This document shows, piece by piece, positions 7,603-13,333 of a DNA stretch of 13,333 nucleotides. The position numbers and the translations under genes were made by a program. How positions within the stretch are numbered: the first letter of the stretch is position 1; each line of letters begins with the position of its first letter. The notes under the pieces are model-generated. The model was not told the DNA's origin. It did not search any database and saw nothing but the letters and a program-made list of their open reading frames with translations. The DNA comes from an uncultured Clostridia bacterium (lineage in GTDB: Bacteria > Bacillota > Clostridia > Christensenellales > Aristaeellaceae): positions 1 to 13,333 of the forward strand of contig CAKUCE010000056.1 of assembly GCA_934643535.1 (NCBI GenBank). The letters are read 5' to 3'.

Positions 7603-10086
7603 TTATTCTGTCAGCGCGGGAAAGACCGCGTTTTCCGGCTGAACCATTTTTTCAAAGCCGATCTTGTGTTCGTCGTTCACATACAGGCGCACATCGTCGC
7701 CCAGCGCGATATGCCCGGCGATGATCTCCTCGCTCAGCGCGTCCTCAACGGCCCGCTGAATGGTACGGCGAAGGGGCCGTGCGCCATAGGCGGGGTCATA
7801 TCCGTCGTGGGCCAGAAGATCAACGACTTCTCCGTCGTAATGAAGATGAATGCCGCGTTGGCCCAGCCGCCTGCTGACGGTGCCAAGCATCAGTTCGGTG
7901 ATCTTATGGATGTCGTCCGGTTCCAGTGCGTGGAAGACGATCAGATCGTCAATTCGATTGATGAATTCCGGCCGGAACAGATCCTTCACCTCATGCATGA
8001 CCCTTTCTTTCATGGCCTCGTAATCCCGGGCGGTTTCCACCGTCCCGCCGAAGCCCAGTGTGCGGCTGTTGTTGATGCTGCCGGCTCCCGCGTTGGAGGT
8101 CATGACGATGATGGTGTTTTTGAAGTTCACCACCCGGCCGTTGCTGTCGGTGAGACGGCCGTCGTCCAGAATCTGGAGCAGAATGTTGAACACGTCGGGA
8201 TGGGCCTTTTCCACTTCGTCGAAAAGCACCACGCTGTAGGGCTTGTTGCGAACCTTCTGGGTAAGCTGGCCGCCTTCTTCGTAGCCCACATATCCCGGAG
8301 GCGAGCCTACCAGACGGGAAACGCTGTGCTTCTCCATGTATTCGCTCATGTCGATGCGGATCACGGCGTTCTCATCATCGAACATGGCTTCGCCAAGCGC
8401 ACGGCACAGCTCCGTTTTACCAACGCCCGTGGGACCCAGGAAAATGAAGGAGCCGATAGGCCGCTTGGGATCCTGCAGTCCGGCTCTGGCCCGGCGAAGG
8501 GCGCGGCTGACGGCGCTGATGGCCTCGTCCTGTCCCACCACCCGCTGGTGAAGCAGCTCTTCCATGTGCAGGAGACGCTGCCCTTCGTCTTCCGTCATTT
8601 TTTTGACCGGAATGCCCGTCCAGCTGGCAACGATCTGGGCAATATCCTCATCGGTGACAACGTCGTGGGTGGCGCTTTTGCGCTGCTCCCATGCGGCGCG
8701 CTTCTGCGCCACTTCTTCCTTCAGCGCCCGTTCCTCGTCGCGCAGGCCGGCGGCCTTTTCAAAGTCCTGATGAGCGATGGCTTCTTTCTTTTCATTCTGC
8801 AGCGCTTTCAGCCGTTCCTCCTGTTCCTTTACGTCCGGCGGTGCGGTAAAACTGTGCAGGCGGACGCGGGAGGCGGCCTCGTCCATCAGGTCAATCGCCT
8901 TATCCGGCAGAAAGCGGTCGGAAATGTAACGGTCGGACAGGTTGACGGCCGCCTCCAGCGCTTCGTCGGTAATTTTGACTTTGTGATGGGCCTCGTAGCG
9001 ATCCCGCAGGCCCTTCAGAATGGCCAGCGCCTCTTCGGCGGTCGGTTCTCCCACCATCACCGGCTGGAAACGCCGTTCCAGCGCCGCGTCCTTTTCGATG
9101 TTCTTGCGATATTCGTCGATGGTGGTAGCGCCGATGCACTGAAGCTCGCCCCGGGCCAGCGCGGGCTTGAGAATGTTGGCCGCATCCATGCTGCCTTCGG
9201 CCTTACCGGCCCCGATGATGGTATGGAACTCGTCGATGAACAGGATCACATTGCCCTGCTTGTGAACCTCCTGAATGGTGTCCTTCAGGCGTTCCTCAAA
9301 TTCGCCGCGATATTTGCTGCCGGCAATCATGCTGCCCAGATCCAGCGAAAGGATCCGCTTGCCGGTCAGCGTTTCCGGTACTTTTCCGGACACGATCAGC
9401 TGGGCAAGCCCCTCAATGACGGCGCTCTTGCCAACGCCCGGCTCGCCGATGAGCACCGGATTGTTCTTGGTGCGGCGGCTCATGATCTGCATGATCCGCT
9501 CGATCTCGGTCGTGCGTCCCACAACAGGATCCAGTTCGCCGTTCTGCGCGGCTCTGGTCAGGTCGCGGCTGTATTTTTCCAATGGATTGTCGCTTTCACC
9601 GCGGGCTTCGTTTTCCTGACCGGATTGGGCATTTTCGCCGTCGGGCTGGTTGTTTTTCAGGCTTTCCAATATCTGCTTCTGCAGTTCCTGCGGATTGACA
9701 CCCATATCCCGCAGCAGGGTAATGGCCACACCCTCGCCCTCCCTAAGCAGCGCCAACCAGAAATGCTCGGTGCCCACATAGCTGTGACCCAGACGGCGGC
9801 TTTCCAGAATGCTGCTTTCCAGAATTTTTTTGCTTCTGGGCGTCAGCTCCAGCATACCGCCGCCCTGCCGGGTGCCTTCGCCCAGAATGGCATGAATGCG
9901 TTCATAAACCGTAGTATAGTTGACATTTTCCGGCAAAAGCTGGGAAATGATGTCACCCGGCTCTTTCAGCAGGCCCAGCAGCAGATGCTCGGTGCCCACA
10001 TAGGGTTGCCGGAGAGAGACGGCGGCCTGCTGGGCCGCAGCAACGGCCCGTTGGGCCCGCTGGGTGAATCTTCCAAAAATAGGCAT
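7603..10086 (-). CDS. clpC: ATP-dependent Clp protease ATPase subunit ClpC
   Basis: 827-residue Hsp100 unfoldase, full length for ClpC. Domains in order: two Clp-N repeats (about 3-70 and 80-145), AAA1 with Walker A GEPGVGKS (214-221) and Walker B ILFIDE (281-286), the middle domain with a UVR-type helix (about 424-459) that separates ClpC from ClpA and ClpB, and AAA2 with Walker A GPTGVGKT (551-558), Walker B VVLFDE (619-624) and sensor GARPLRR (768-774). LGF at 677-679 is placed where the ClpP-docking loop of ClpC lies. Both N-repeats keep the YVGTEH motif (E33 and E107), the glutamates reported to bind phosphoarginine in Bacillus subtilis. It unfolds McsB-marked and adaptor-delivered proteins into ClpP, which is not in this window. 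GGAGG precedes the ATG, 13 nt after mcsB. Last gene of the CtsR operon. Confidence 0.98.
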   Translation of the reverse strand: MPIFGRFTQRAQRAVAAAQQAAVSLRQPYVGTEHLLLGLLKEPGDIISQLLPENVNYTTVYERIHAILGEGTRQGGGMLELTPRSKKILESSILESRRLGHSYVGTEHFWLALLREGEGVAITLLRDMGVNPQELQKQILESLKNNQPDGENAQSGQENEARGESDNPLEKYSRDLTRAAQNGELDPVVGRTTEIERIMQIMSRRTKNNPVLIGEPGVGKSAVIEGLAQLIVSGKVPETLTGKRILSLDLGSMIAGSKYRGEFEERLKDTIQEVHKQGNVILFIDEFHTIIGAGKAEGSMDAANILKPALARGELQCIGATTIDEYRKNIEKDAALERRFQPVMVGEPTAEEALAILKGLRDRYEAHHKVKITDEALEAAVNLSDRYISDRFLPDKAIDLMDEAASRVRLHSFTAPPDVKEQEERLKALQNEKKEAIAHQDFEKAAGLRDEERALKEEVAQKRAAWEQRKSATHDVVTDEDIAQIVASWTGIPVKKMTEDEGQRLLHMEELLHQRVVGQDEAISAVSRALRRARAGLQDPKRPIGSFIFLGPTGVGKTELCRALGEAMFDDENAVIRIDMSEYMEKHSVSRLVGSPPGYVGYEEGGQLTQKVRNKPYSVVLFDEVEKAHPDVFNILLQILDDGRLTDSNGRVVNFKNTIIVMTSNAGAGSINNSRTLGFGGTVETARDYEAMKERVMHEVKDLFRPEFINRIDDLIVFHALEPDDIHKITELMLGTVSRRLGQRGIHLHYDGEVVDLLAHDGYDPAYGARPLRRTIQRAVEDALSEEIIAGHIALGDDVRLYVNDEHKIGFEKMVQPENAVFPALTE

Positions 10087-10099
10087 AGGTTTCCTCCTG

Positions 10100-11113
10100 T
10101 TATGAATGATTCTCGGACGGTTTCAACGCTTCCCGAAGCAGCAGGCACCGGGCCTGTTCCACAGGAAGTTCCAGTTGATTCCGCTTCGCGTATTGCTTTA
10201 CGTGCGCATCCTGCGCGGTGGACAGAAGCTCGTCGGACACGGAAACCGGCGTTGGCAGAATGTTCATGGCGCTGCCCAGCCGCAGATTGCTCCAATGCTG
10301 CATGAACTCCTTTTCGTTCATGAGAACGGCATATCGCAGCGCGCCGTAGCTGCGCCACAGAGCGTCTTCCACCTCGGCCTGCTGCGTGGTGCGGCAGCGC
10401 TCCCGCAGGTTGCTTTCCAGATCGATCAGCTGCCTGCCAACGGCGGTGACGGCGTCGATGATGTCTTCCTCCCGGCGGCCCAGCGTGATCTGATTGCTGA
10501 CCTGATAGAGGTCGCCCAGCGCTTCACTGCCTTCGCCGTAGATGCCCCGCATGGTCAGGCCCAGCTTGGCGACGCTCTGGTTGACGTTGCCCATCTGCTT
10601 GAAGCGGGTCAGCATGGGCAGATGAAGCATCAGCGAGGCCCGAAGACCGGTTCCCGTATTGGTGGGGCAGGAGGTCAGGTAGCCAAGCTGGGGATCAAAG
10701 CTGAACCCGCAGCCTTTTTCCAGAATTTCCTCCGCCCGGAAAGCCTCTTCCGCCGCCTCGCCTAAATGATTCCCCGGCGACAGAGATTGAATCCGCAGAT
10801 GATCCTCTTCGTTCATCATGATGCTGACTTTTTCATCCTGCCGGATCAGCGCCGCGCCGATGGCGCTGTGCTTGAGCAGGTCGCGGCTGATGAGGTGCGC
10901 GTCCACCAGCGCCATTCGATCGTCCGGAAGCATGGAACGAAGCAGATGAAGGGTGTAAATTTCTTCCGTACCGGTATGCATGGCCTGACAGGCGCGCTCA
11001 ATGCAGCTTTCCGCGTCCTCCGGCCGTTCCATACTGGAAAAGGGGAGATCGGGATAATTCCGCGCCAGCCGGATGCGTCCGGAGACGGCGATCGCATTCT
11101 GACACTCGCTCAC
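10100..11113 (-). CDS. mcsB: Protein arginine kinase McsB
   Basis: 337 residues, a bacterial member of the phosphagen (guanidino) kinase family that phosphorylates arginines on proteins, marking them for ClpCP and inactivating CtsR. Visible motifs are the ATP-binding SGRIRLARN (11-19), catalytic acidic NEEDH (101-105), the catalytic cysteine C149 in TSCPTNTGTGLR, and RGIYGEGSE (189-197). The start is GTG, overlapping the mcsA stop in GTGA, with AAGGAGAG upstream. An in-frame TGA seven codons upstream with no other start in between excludes a longer N-terminus, so it is about 16 residues shorter there than B. subtilis McsB. The C-terminal RDxxRA motif of the allosteric phosphoarginine pocket appears here as VEQARC (318-323), losing the first Arg and changing Asp to Glu. 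Kinase identity is firm; altered autoactivation is inference. Confidence 0.96.
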   Translation of the reverse strand: MSECQNAIAVSGRIRLARNYPDLPFSSMERPEDAESCIERACQAMHTGTEEIYTLHLLRSMLPDDRMALVDAHLISRDLLKHSAIGAALIRQDEKVSIMMNEEDHLRIQSLSPGNHLGEAAEEAFRAEEILEKGCGFSFDPQLGYLTSCPTNTGTGLRASLMLHLPMLTRFKQMGNVNQSVAKLGLTMRGIYGEGSEALGDLYQVSNQITLGRREEDIIDAVTAVGRQLIDLESNLRERCRTTQQAEVEDALWRSYGALRYAVLMNEKEFMQHWSNLRLGSAMNILPTPVSVSDELLSTAQDAHVKQYAKRNQLELPVEQARCLLLREALKPSENHS

Positions 11114-11703
11114 AGGCTGATCTCTCCTTTCTCATCGGACGACGAATCGGACGACGGCGTCTCCTCCTGTGTTTCAGGCGCCGGAGACACGTTTACGGCT
11201 TCCTGCCCGGCAAGCGCCCGAAGCTCATCGCGGTATTTTGCCGCATCCTCAAAATTTTCACAGGCTACGGCCTCTTCCATTTTCAGCCGGATTTCCTCCC
11301 GCTTCTGTTCCAGCGGCGAGAGCTGCGGCTGAGCAGGCGCTTCTTCGAAGCACGCCGGTTTGCGGCCCTCGTGCTGGATGTTGCCGTGGATCCGCTGCAA
11401 GACCGGTCGGAGCTGGTCGGCAAAATCATGATAGCACTGGGCGCAGCCAAGACGACCAGTCCGCTCAAAGGCAGAGTAGTGCATTCCGCATCCGCTGCAG
11501 ACCGGACTGTCGTCGTTTTCCTCCGCCGACTGGCTCAGAATAGACAAGATAGAGCTTAGGAAGCCGGAAATATCGCCGCCAGTCAGGCTCAGTTCCATCT
11601 TTTGCATACATTCGCCGCATAGATGGCGCGTGGTCGTTTCGCCGCCGGAGGTAATGGTAACGGAAAAAGCCGCTTCGTTTTTTTGACATTCCTCGCAAAG
11701 CAT
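11110..11703 (-). CDS. mcsA: McsA, zinc-finger/UVR activator of McsB
   Basis: 197 residues. Four CxxC pairs are present: C3/C6 with C29/C32, and C69/C72 with C87/C90, making two four-cysteine zinc-binding modules. A UVR domain follows at about 131-165 (SPLEQKREEIRLKMEEAVAC, then ENFEDAAKYRDEL), matching the ClpC middle-domain helix. McsA binds and activates McsB and takes part in CtsR inactivation and metal or thiol stress sensing. A 32-residue Ser/Glu/Asp-rich tail after the UVR domain looks disordered and appears longer than in B. subtilis. GGAGGG lies 8 nt before the ATG. It starts 32 nt after ctsR and overlaps mcsB by 4 nt, in keeping with coupled translation of activator and kinase. Confidence 0.95.
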   Translation of the reverse strand: MLCEECQKNEAAFSVTITSGGETTTRHLCGECMQKMELSLTGGDISGFLSSILSILSQSAEENDDSPVCSGCGMHYSAFERTGRLGCAQCYHDFADQLRPVLQRIHGNIQHEGRKPACFEEAPAQPQLSPLEQKREEIRLKMEEAVACENFEDAAKYRDELRALAGQEAVNVSPAPETQEETPSSDSSSDEKGEISL

Positions 11704-11735
11704 GGTTGATTCCCTCCTTCGTCTGGCCGGTCGTC

Positions 11736-12215
11736 TCAGGACTGCGCAGGCGCGCCCTTGTGGGCGACCTCCATCAGCATGCTTTTCAGAATCCTGGCCC
11801 GCTGTGCGTCTTTCATCTGCGCCGTTACCGGCAGGCTGAGCGCCTGCGGCGAAACAGCCGCTCGCATGATGGCAGCTTCTCCGGCGGTAATGGCCTTGCG
11901 CTCGCTGAGCTGCTGGATCAGATGATTGGCGGAGACCGTGTCAATGGAATCACCGATGCGCTCGTGGATCAGATACAGGAGCTGCTCGCCGGTGCTTTGT
12001 TTCATTCGGAAAATACGGATGCAACCGCCGCCGCCTCTCCGGCTTTCGATGATATAGCCGTGATCCGGGGTGAAGCGGGTGGACAGCACATAGTTAATCT
12101 GCGAAGGAGCGCAGTTGAAATATTCGGCCAGTTCGTTTCGTTTCAGCTCGATTTCCTGCGTTTCCTCCACTAACATGGTTTTGATGAATTGTTCGATCGT
12201 ATCGCTGAGCCGCAT
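11736..12215 (-). CDS. ctsR: CtsR, class III heat-shock repressor
   Basis: 159 residues from the ATG at 12215, which follows AAGGAGGG by 6 nt. The frame stays open further upstream to an ATG at 12362, but that would run across the promoter and operator, so the short form is chosen; it matches the usual CtsR length of about 150. The N-terminal winged helix-turn-helix spans about 5-70, including ELAEYFNCAPSQINYVLSTR (28-47). The tetraglycine wing ESRRGGGG (57-64) carries the arginine (R60) that acts as the heat sensor in B. subtilis CtsR. The C-terminal half is the dimerisation and regulatory domain. It represses its own operon through the GGTCAAA tandem box at 12252-12268, and is released by heating and by McsB/ClpC action. 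First gene of ctsR-mcsA-mcsB-clpC. Confidence 0.97.
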   Translation of the reverse strand: MRLSDTIEQFIKTMLVEETQEIELKRNELAEYFNCAPSQINYVLSTRFTPDHGYIIESRRGGGGCIRIFRMKQSTGEQLLYLIHERIGDSIDTVSANHLIQQLSERKAITAGEAAIMRAAVSPQALSLPVTAQMKDAQRARILKSMLMEVAHKGAPAQS

Positions 12216-12251
12216 ACGCGACCCTCCTTTCCCAGAGAACGCCAAAGATAG

Positions 12252-12268
12252 TTTGACCGTCTTTGACC
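12252..12268 (-). promoter_or_regulatory. CtsR operator (tandem heptamer box)
   Basis: On the minus strand it reads GGTCAAA-GAC-GGTCAAA, a perfect direct repeat matching the known CtsR consensus RGTCAAA-NAN-RGTCAAA. It starts 5 nt past the -10 and therefore covers the expected transcription start, where bound CtsR would block initiation. Confidence 0.95.
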
Positions 12269-12273
12269 ATTGA

Positions 12274-12302
12274 ATTATAGCATGAATTCCTGAAAAACAC
12301 AA
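12274..12302 (-). promoter_or_regulatory. Extended -10 sigma-A promoter of the ctsR operon
   Basis: A perfect TATAAT (12279-12274) preceded by TGC (extended -10), with a weak -35 TTGTGT (12302-12297) at 17 nt. The CtsR box follows directly. The leader to the ctsR start codon is about 52 nt. Confidence 0.82.
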
Positions 12303-12376
12303 TGACCGAACCAGAACATTTTCGATAAATGCGGAGATGGTCGAAACGGATTCATTTTGCATAAATCAGAAAAGGA

Positions 12377-12405
12377 TTGAAAACGCAAACCGGCTGTGCT
12401 ATGAT
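12377..12405 (+). promoter_or_regulatory. Sigma-A promoter of yqeC, divergent from ctsR
   Basis: TTGAAA (12377-12382), a 17-nt spacer, and TATGAT (12400-12405) with a TGC extension upstream. The expected start near 12412 gives a leader of about 100 nt before the yqeC start codon. The rest of the region between the two divergent promoters (12303-12376) shows no gene or convincing site. Confidence 0.72.
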
Positions 12406-12422
12406 TACGATAAAAGCCGGTT
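12388..12422. promoter_or_regulatory. Inverted repeat straddling the yqeC -10, candidate operator
   Basis: AACCGGCT (12388-12395) and AGCCGGTT (12415-12422) are perfect 8-bp inverted arms 19 bp apart. The left arm lies in the -35/-10 spacer and the right arm just past the expected start point, so a bound dimer would flank the -10. The binding protein is unknown. Because only the right arm is transcribed, the repeat cannot act as an RNA hairpin from this promoter. Confidence 0.5.
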
Positions 12423-12514
12423 AGATGCGTCAATGTGGTATGGAGACAAGCCTTCGGCAGGTCTGCCGGCCATTGGAGGAACGGATCCAACCGGGAACAA
12501 GCGAGGATATGAAA

Positions 12515-13213
12515 ATGAAGAAACTATATGAGGCGTTGGAAATACCAAAGGGCGTGACAGCCGTCGTAGGCGGCGGGGGAAAGACCAGCCTGATCGACGA
12601 GCTGTGCCGCCAACTGCCGGGAAAAATTCTCAGACTGACAACGACCCGCATCCTGCCGCCGAAATGTCCATGCCTGATAGATCCCCGGCCCTCCGAGCTG
12701 CGGCAGGCTTTCGAAGAAGAACGAGTGCTGTGCATCGCCAGCTATGCGGAGCAGGATAAGCTGGCCCTTCCGGCCGTGGAGCTGGAACCGCTGCTGAACA
12801 TGGCCGATTATGTGCTGGTGGAAGCGGATGGTTCCCGGGGGCTTCCCCTGAAAGCGCCCAACGACAAGGAACCCTATCTGACCGGCCGGGAAGCCATGGT
12901 GATCGCCATGGCTGGAATGCGCGGCTTACAGCAGCCCATTGCAGAAGCCGCCCATCGGGCGGAACGCTATGCGGCGCTGATTCGCAAGACTGTGACGGAT
13001 ACGGCTTCCCCGGAGGATGCCGCCGCCGTTTTGGAAAGCGACGCGGGCCTGCGCAAGCGGGTAAACTGCCGCTTCGCCGTGGTGCTGAATCAGTGCGATA
13101 CGCCGGAAAGGCTTCAGCTGGGCCGGGAATGTGCGGCGGCGCTGCAGTCGCCCTGCTTTTTGACAAGGCTCGAAAGCGACCCGGAATGGTGGATGGACGG
13201 AAAAGAAGTCTGA
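12515..13213 (+). CDS. yqeC: YqeC, putative selenium-dependent hydroxylase accessory protein
   Basis: 232 residues from the ATG at 12515, 8 nt after GAGG (12503-12506). An ATG at 12509 is too close to that site, and longer forms in the same frame lack one. Features are a glycine-rich P-loop VVGGGGKTS (17-25, K23), LTTTRI (41-46), the family segment VLVEADGSRGLPLKAPNDKE (100-119), and a guanine-specificity-like LNQCD (191-195). This matches the YqeC family, found with genes for selenium-dependent molybdenum hydroxylases and thought to help mature them; the biochemical step is not established. No yqeB, selD, MobA-like or xanthine dehydrogenase genes are visible beside it in this window, so the pathway link rests on family membership. 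It is transcribed divergently from ctsR. Confidence 0.85.
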   Translation: MKKLYEALEIPKGVTAVVGGGGKTSLIDELCRQLPGKILRLTTTRILPPKCPCLIDPRPSELRQAFEEERVLCIASYAEQDKLALPAVELEPLLNMADYVLVEADGSRGLPLKAPNDKEPYLTGREAMVIAMAGMRGLQQPIAEAAHRAERYAALIRKTVTDTASPEDAAAVLESDAGLRKRVNCRFAVVLNQCDTPERLQLGRECAAALQSPCFLTRLESDPEWWMDGKEV

Positions 13214-13237
13214 AGAGCAAAATCTGACCTTCTTTTT
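13201..13237 (+). terminator. Possible weak terminator overlapping the yqeC stop
   Basis: AAAAGAAGTC (13201-13210) can pair with GACCTTCTTTT (13226-13236) with one bulged C, ending in a T-run (TTTTT 13233-13237). The stem is A/T-rich and the loop is 15 nt, so efficiency would be low. Confidence 0.35.
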
Positions 13238-13240
13238 CCG

Positions 13241-13269
13241 TTGCGCTTCCGACGATTCTGTGGTACACT
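13241..13269 (+). promoter_or_regulatory. Possible promoter for the gene at the right edge
   Basis: TTGCGC (13241-13246), a 17-nt spacer, and TACACT (13264-13269) preceded by TGG (extended -10). Hexamers match consensus at 3/6 and 4/6. It lies 25 bp before the next start codon, a short leader just long enough for the ribosome binding site. Confidence 0.45.
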
Positions 13270-13293
13270 TCCTCCAAATAAGGGGGGATACCC

Positions 13294-13333
13294 ATGGATC
13301 GCTGGGATCATCGGTTTATGAAAATGGCGTGGC
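13294..13333 (+). CDS. Start of a gene cut by the window edge, possibly a dCMP/cytidine deaminase-family protein
   Basis: An ATG preceded by AAGGGGGGAT at good spacing opens a frame of 13 codons (MDRWDHRFMKMAW) to the window edge. The WDxxFMxxA pattern resembles the first helix of dCMP deaminases (ComEB-like), and more loosely TadA or RibD deaminases. Thirteen residues are too few to decide, and the catalytic HxE and PCxxC motifs would lie outside. That a gene starts here is reasonably likely; the product name is a guess. Confidence 0.5.
   Translation, partial: MDRWDHRFMKMAW

Noticed and set aside
7666..10305. Plus-strand open frame of 879 codons opposite clpC
   Set aside because: Antisense to the well-supported clpC; the translation has no family features and no ribosome binding site of its own.
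12320..12346. Short inverted repeat TTTCGA/TCGAAA upstream of the ctsR -35
   Set aside because: Six-base arms 15 bp apart in an AT-rich region are expected by chance and do not align with either promoter.
12216..12362. Longer N-terminus for CtsR from the ATG at 12362
   Set aside because: It would translate through the -10, the CtsR box and the ribosome binding site. The start at 12215 has AAGGAGGG and gives the family's usual length.
12425..12508. Longer N-terminus for YqeC from the ATG at 12425
   Set aside because: No ribosome binding site, no family similarity in the extra 30 residues, and the P-loop position fits the 12515 start.
12427..12514. Molybdenum-cofactor riboswitch in the yqeC leader
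   Set aside because: Considered because of the pathway, but I could not match its conserved stems; only two small hairpins are visible.
1..13333. CRISPR, transposon, prophage or toxin-antitoxin content
   Set aside because: No spaced direct repeats, terminal repeats, transposase, phage or toxin-like genes were seen; the window is core chromosomal in character.

Overview
The window looks like an ordinary chromosomal segment of a fairly GC-rich member of the Bacillota, probably a clostridial (Oscillospirales-like) bacterium. The pointers are the ctsR-mcsA-mcsB-clpC order, strong AGGAGG ribosome binding sites in front of most genes, sigma-A type promoters (several with an extended TGn -10), and a YqeC selenium-dependent hydroxylase accessory gene. 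No mobile elements, rRNA, tRNA or CRISPR arrays were seen. The assignment to a lineage is inference from gene content and order only.

Almost everything lies on the minus strand. Read in the direction of transcription (right to left) the layout is: (a) 12302-7564, the class III heat-shock operon: an extended -10 promoter with a CtsR box over the start site, then ctsR, mcsA, mcsB (GTG start overlapping mcsA) and clpC, closed by a hairpin terminator. CtsR represses. McsB with its activator McsA phosphorylates arginines. ClpC, which would work with a ClpP encoded elsewhere, unfolds marked proteins. (b) 7521-5436, a two-gene unit: a CNNM/CorC-type membrane protein with CBS domains (TTG start) and a HAD phosphatase overlapping it by 4 nt, with its own promoter and terminator. 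(c) 5337-4116, a single amidohydrolase with a terminator. (d) 4080 to the left edge: a MarR regulator followed by two ABC exporter half-transporters. The promoter has a perfect inverted repeat over its -10, and the pair has the sequence marks of a heterodimeric exporter with one degenerate ATP site.

On the plus strand, yqeC diverges from ctsR at 12377 onward, with a promoter carrying an 8+8 bp inverted repeat. The first 13 codons of another gene, possibly a deaminase, run off the right edge.

I found no convincing new multi-gene system. The points most worth a second look are the altered C-terminal phosphoarginine-pocket motif of McsB, the palindrome built into the yqeC promoter, the MarR operator, and the asymmetric ATP sites of the ABC pair.
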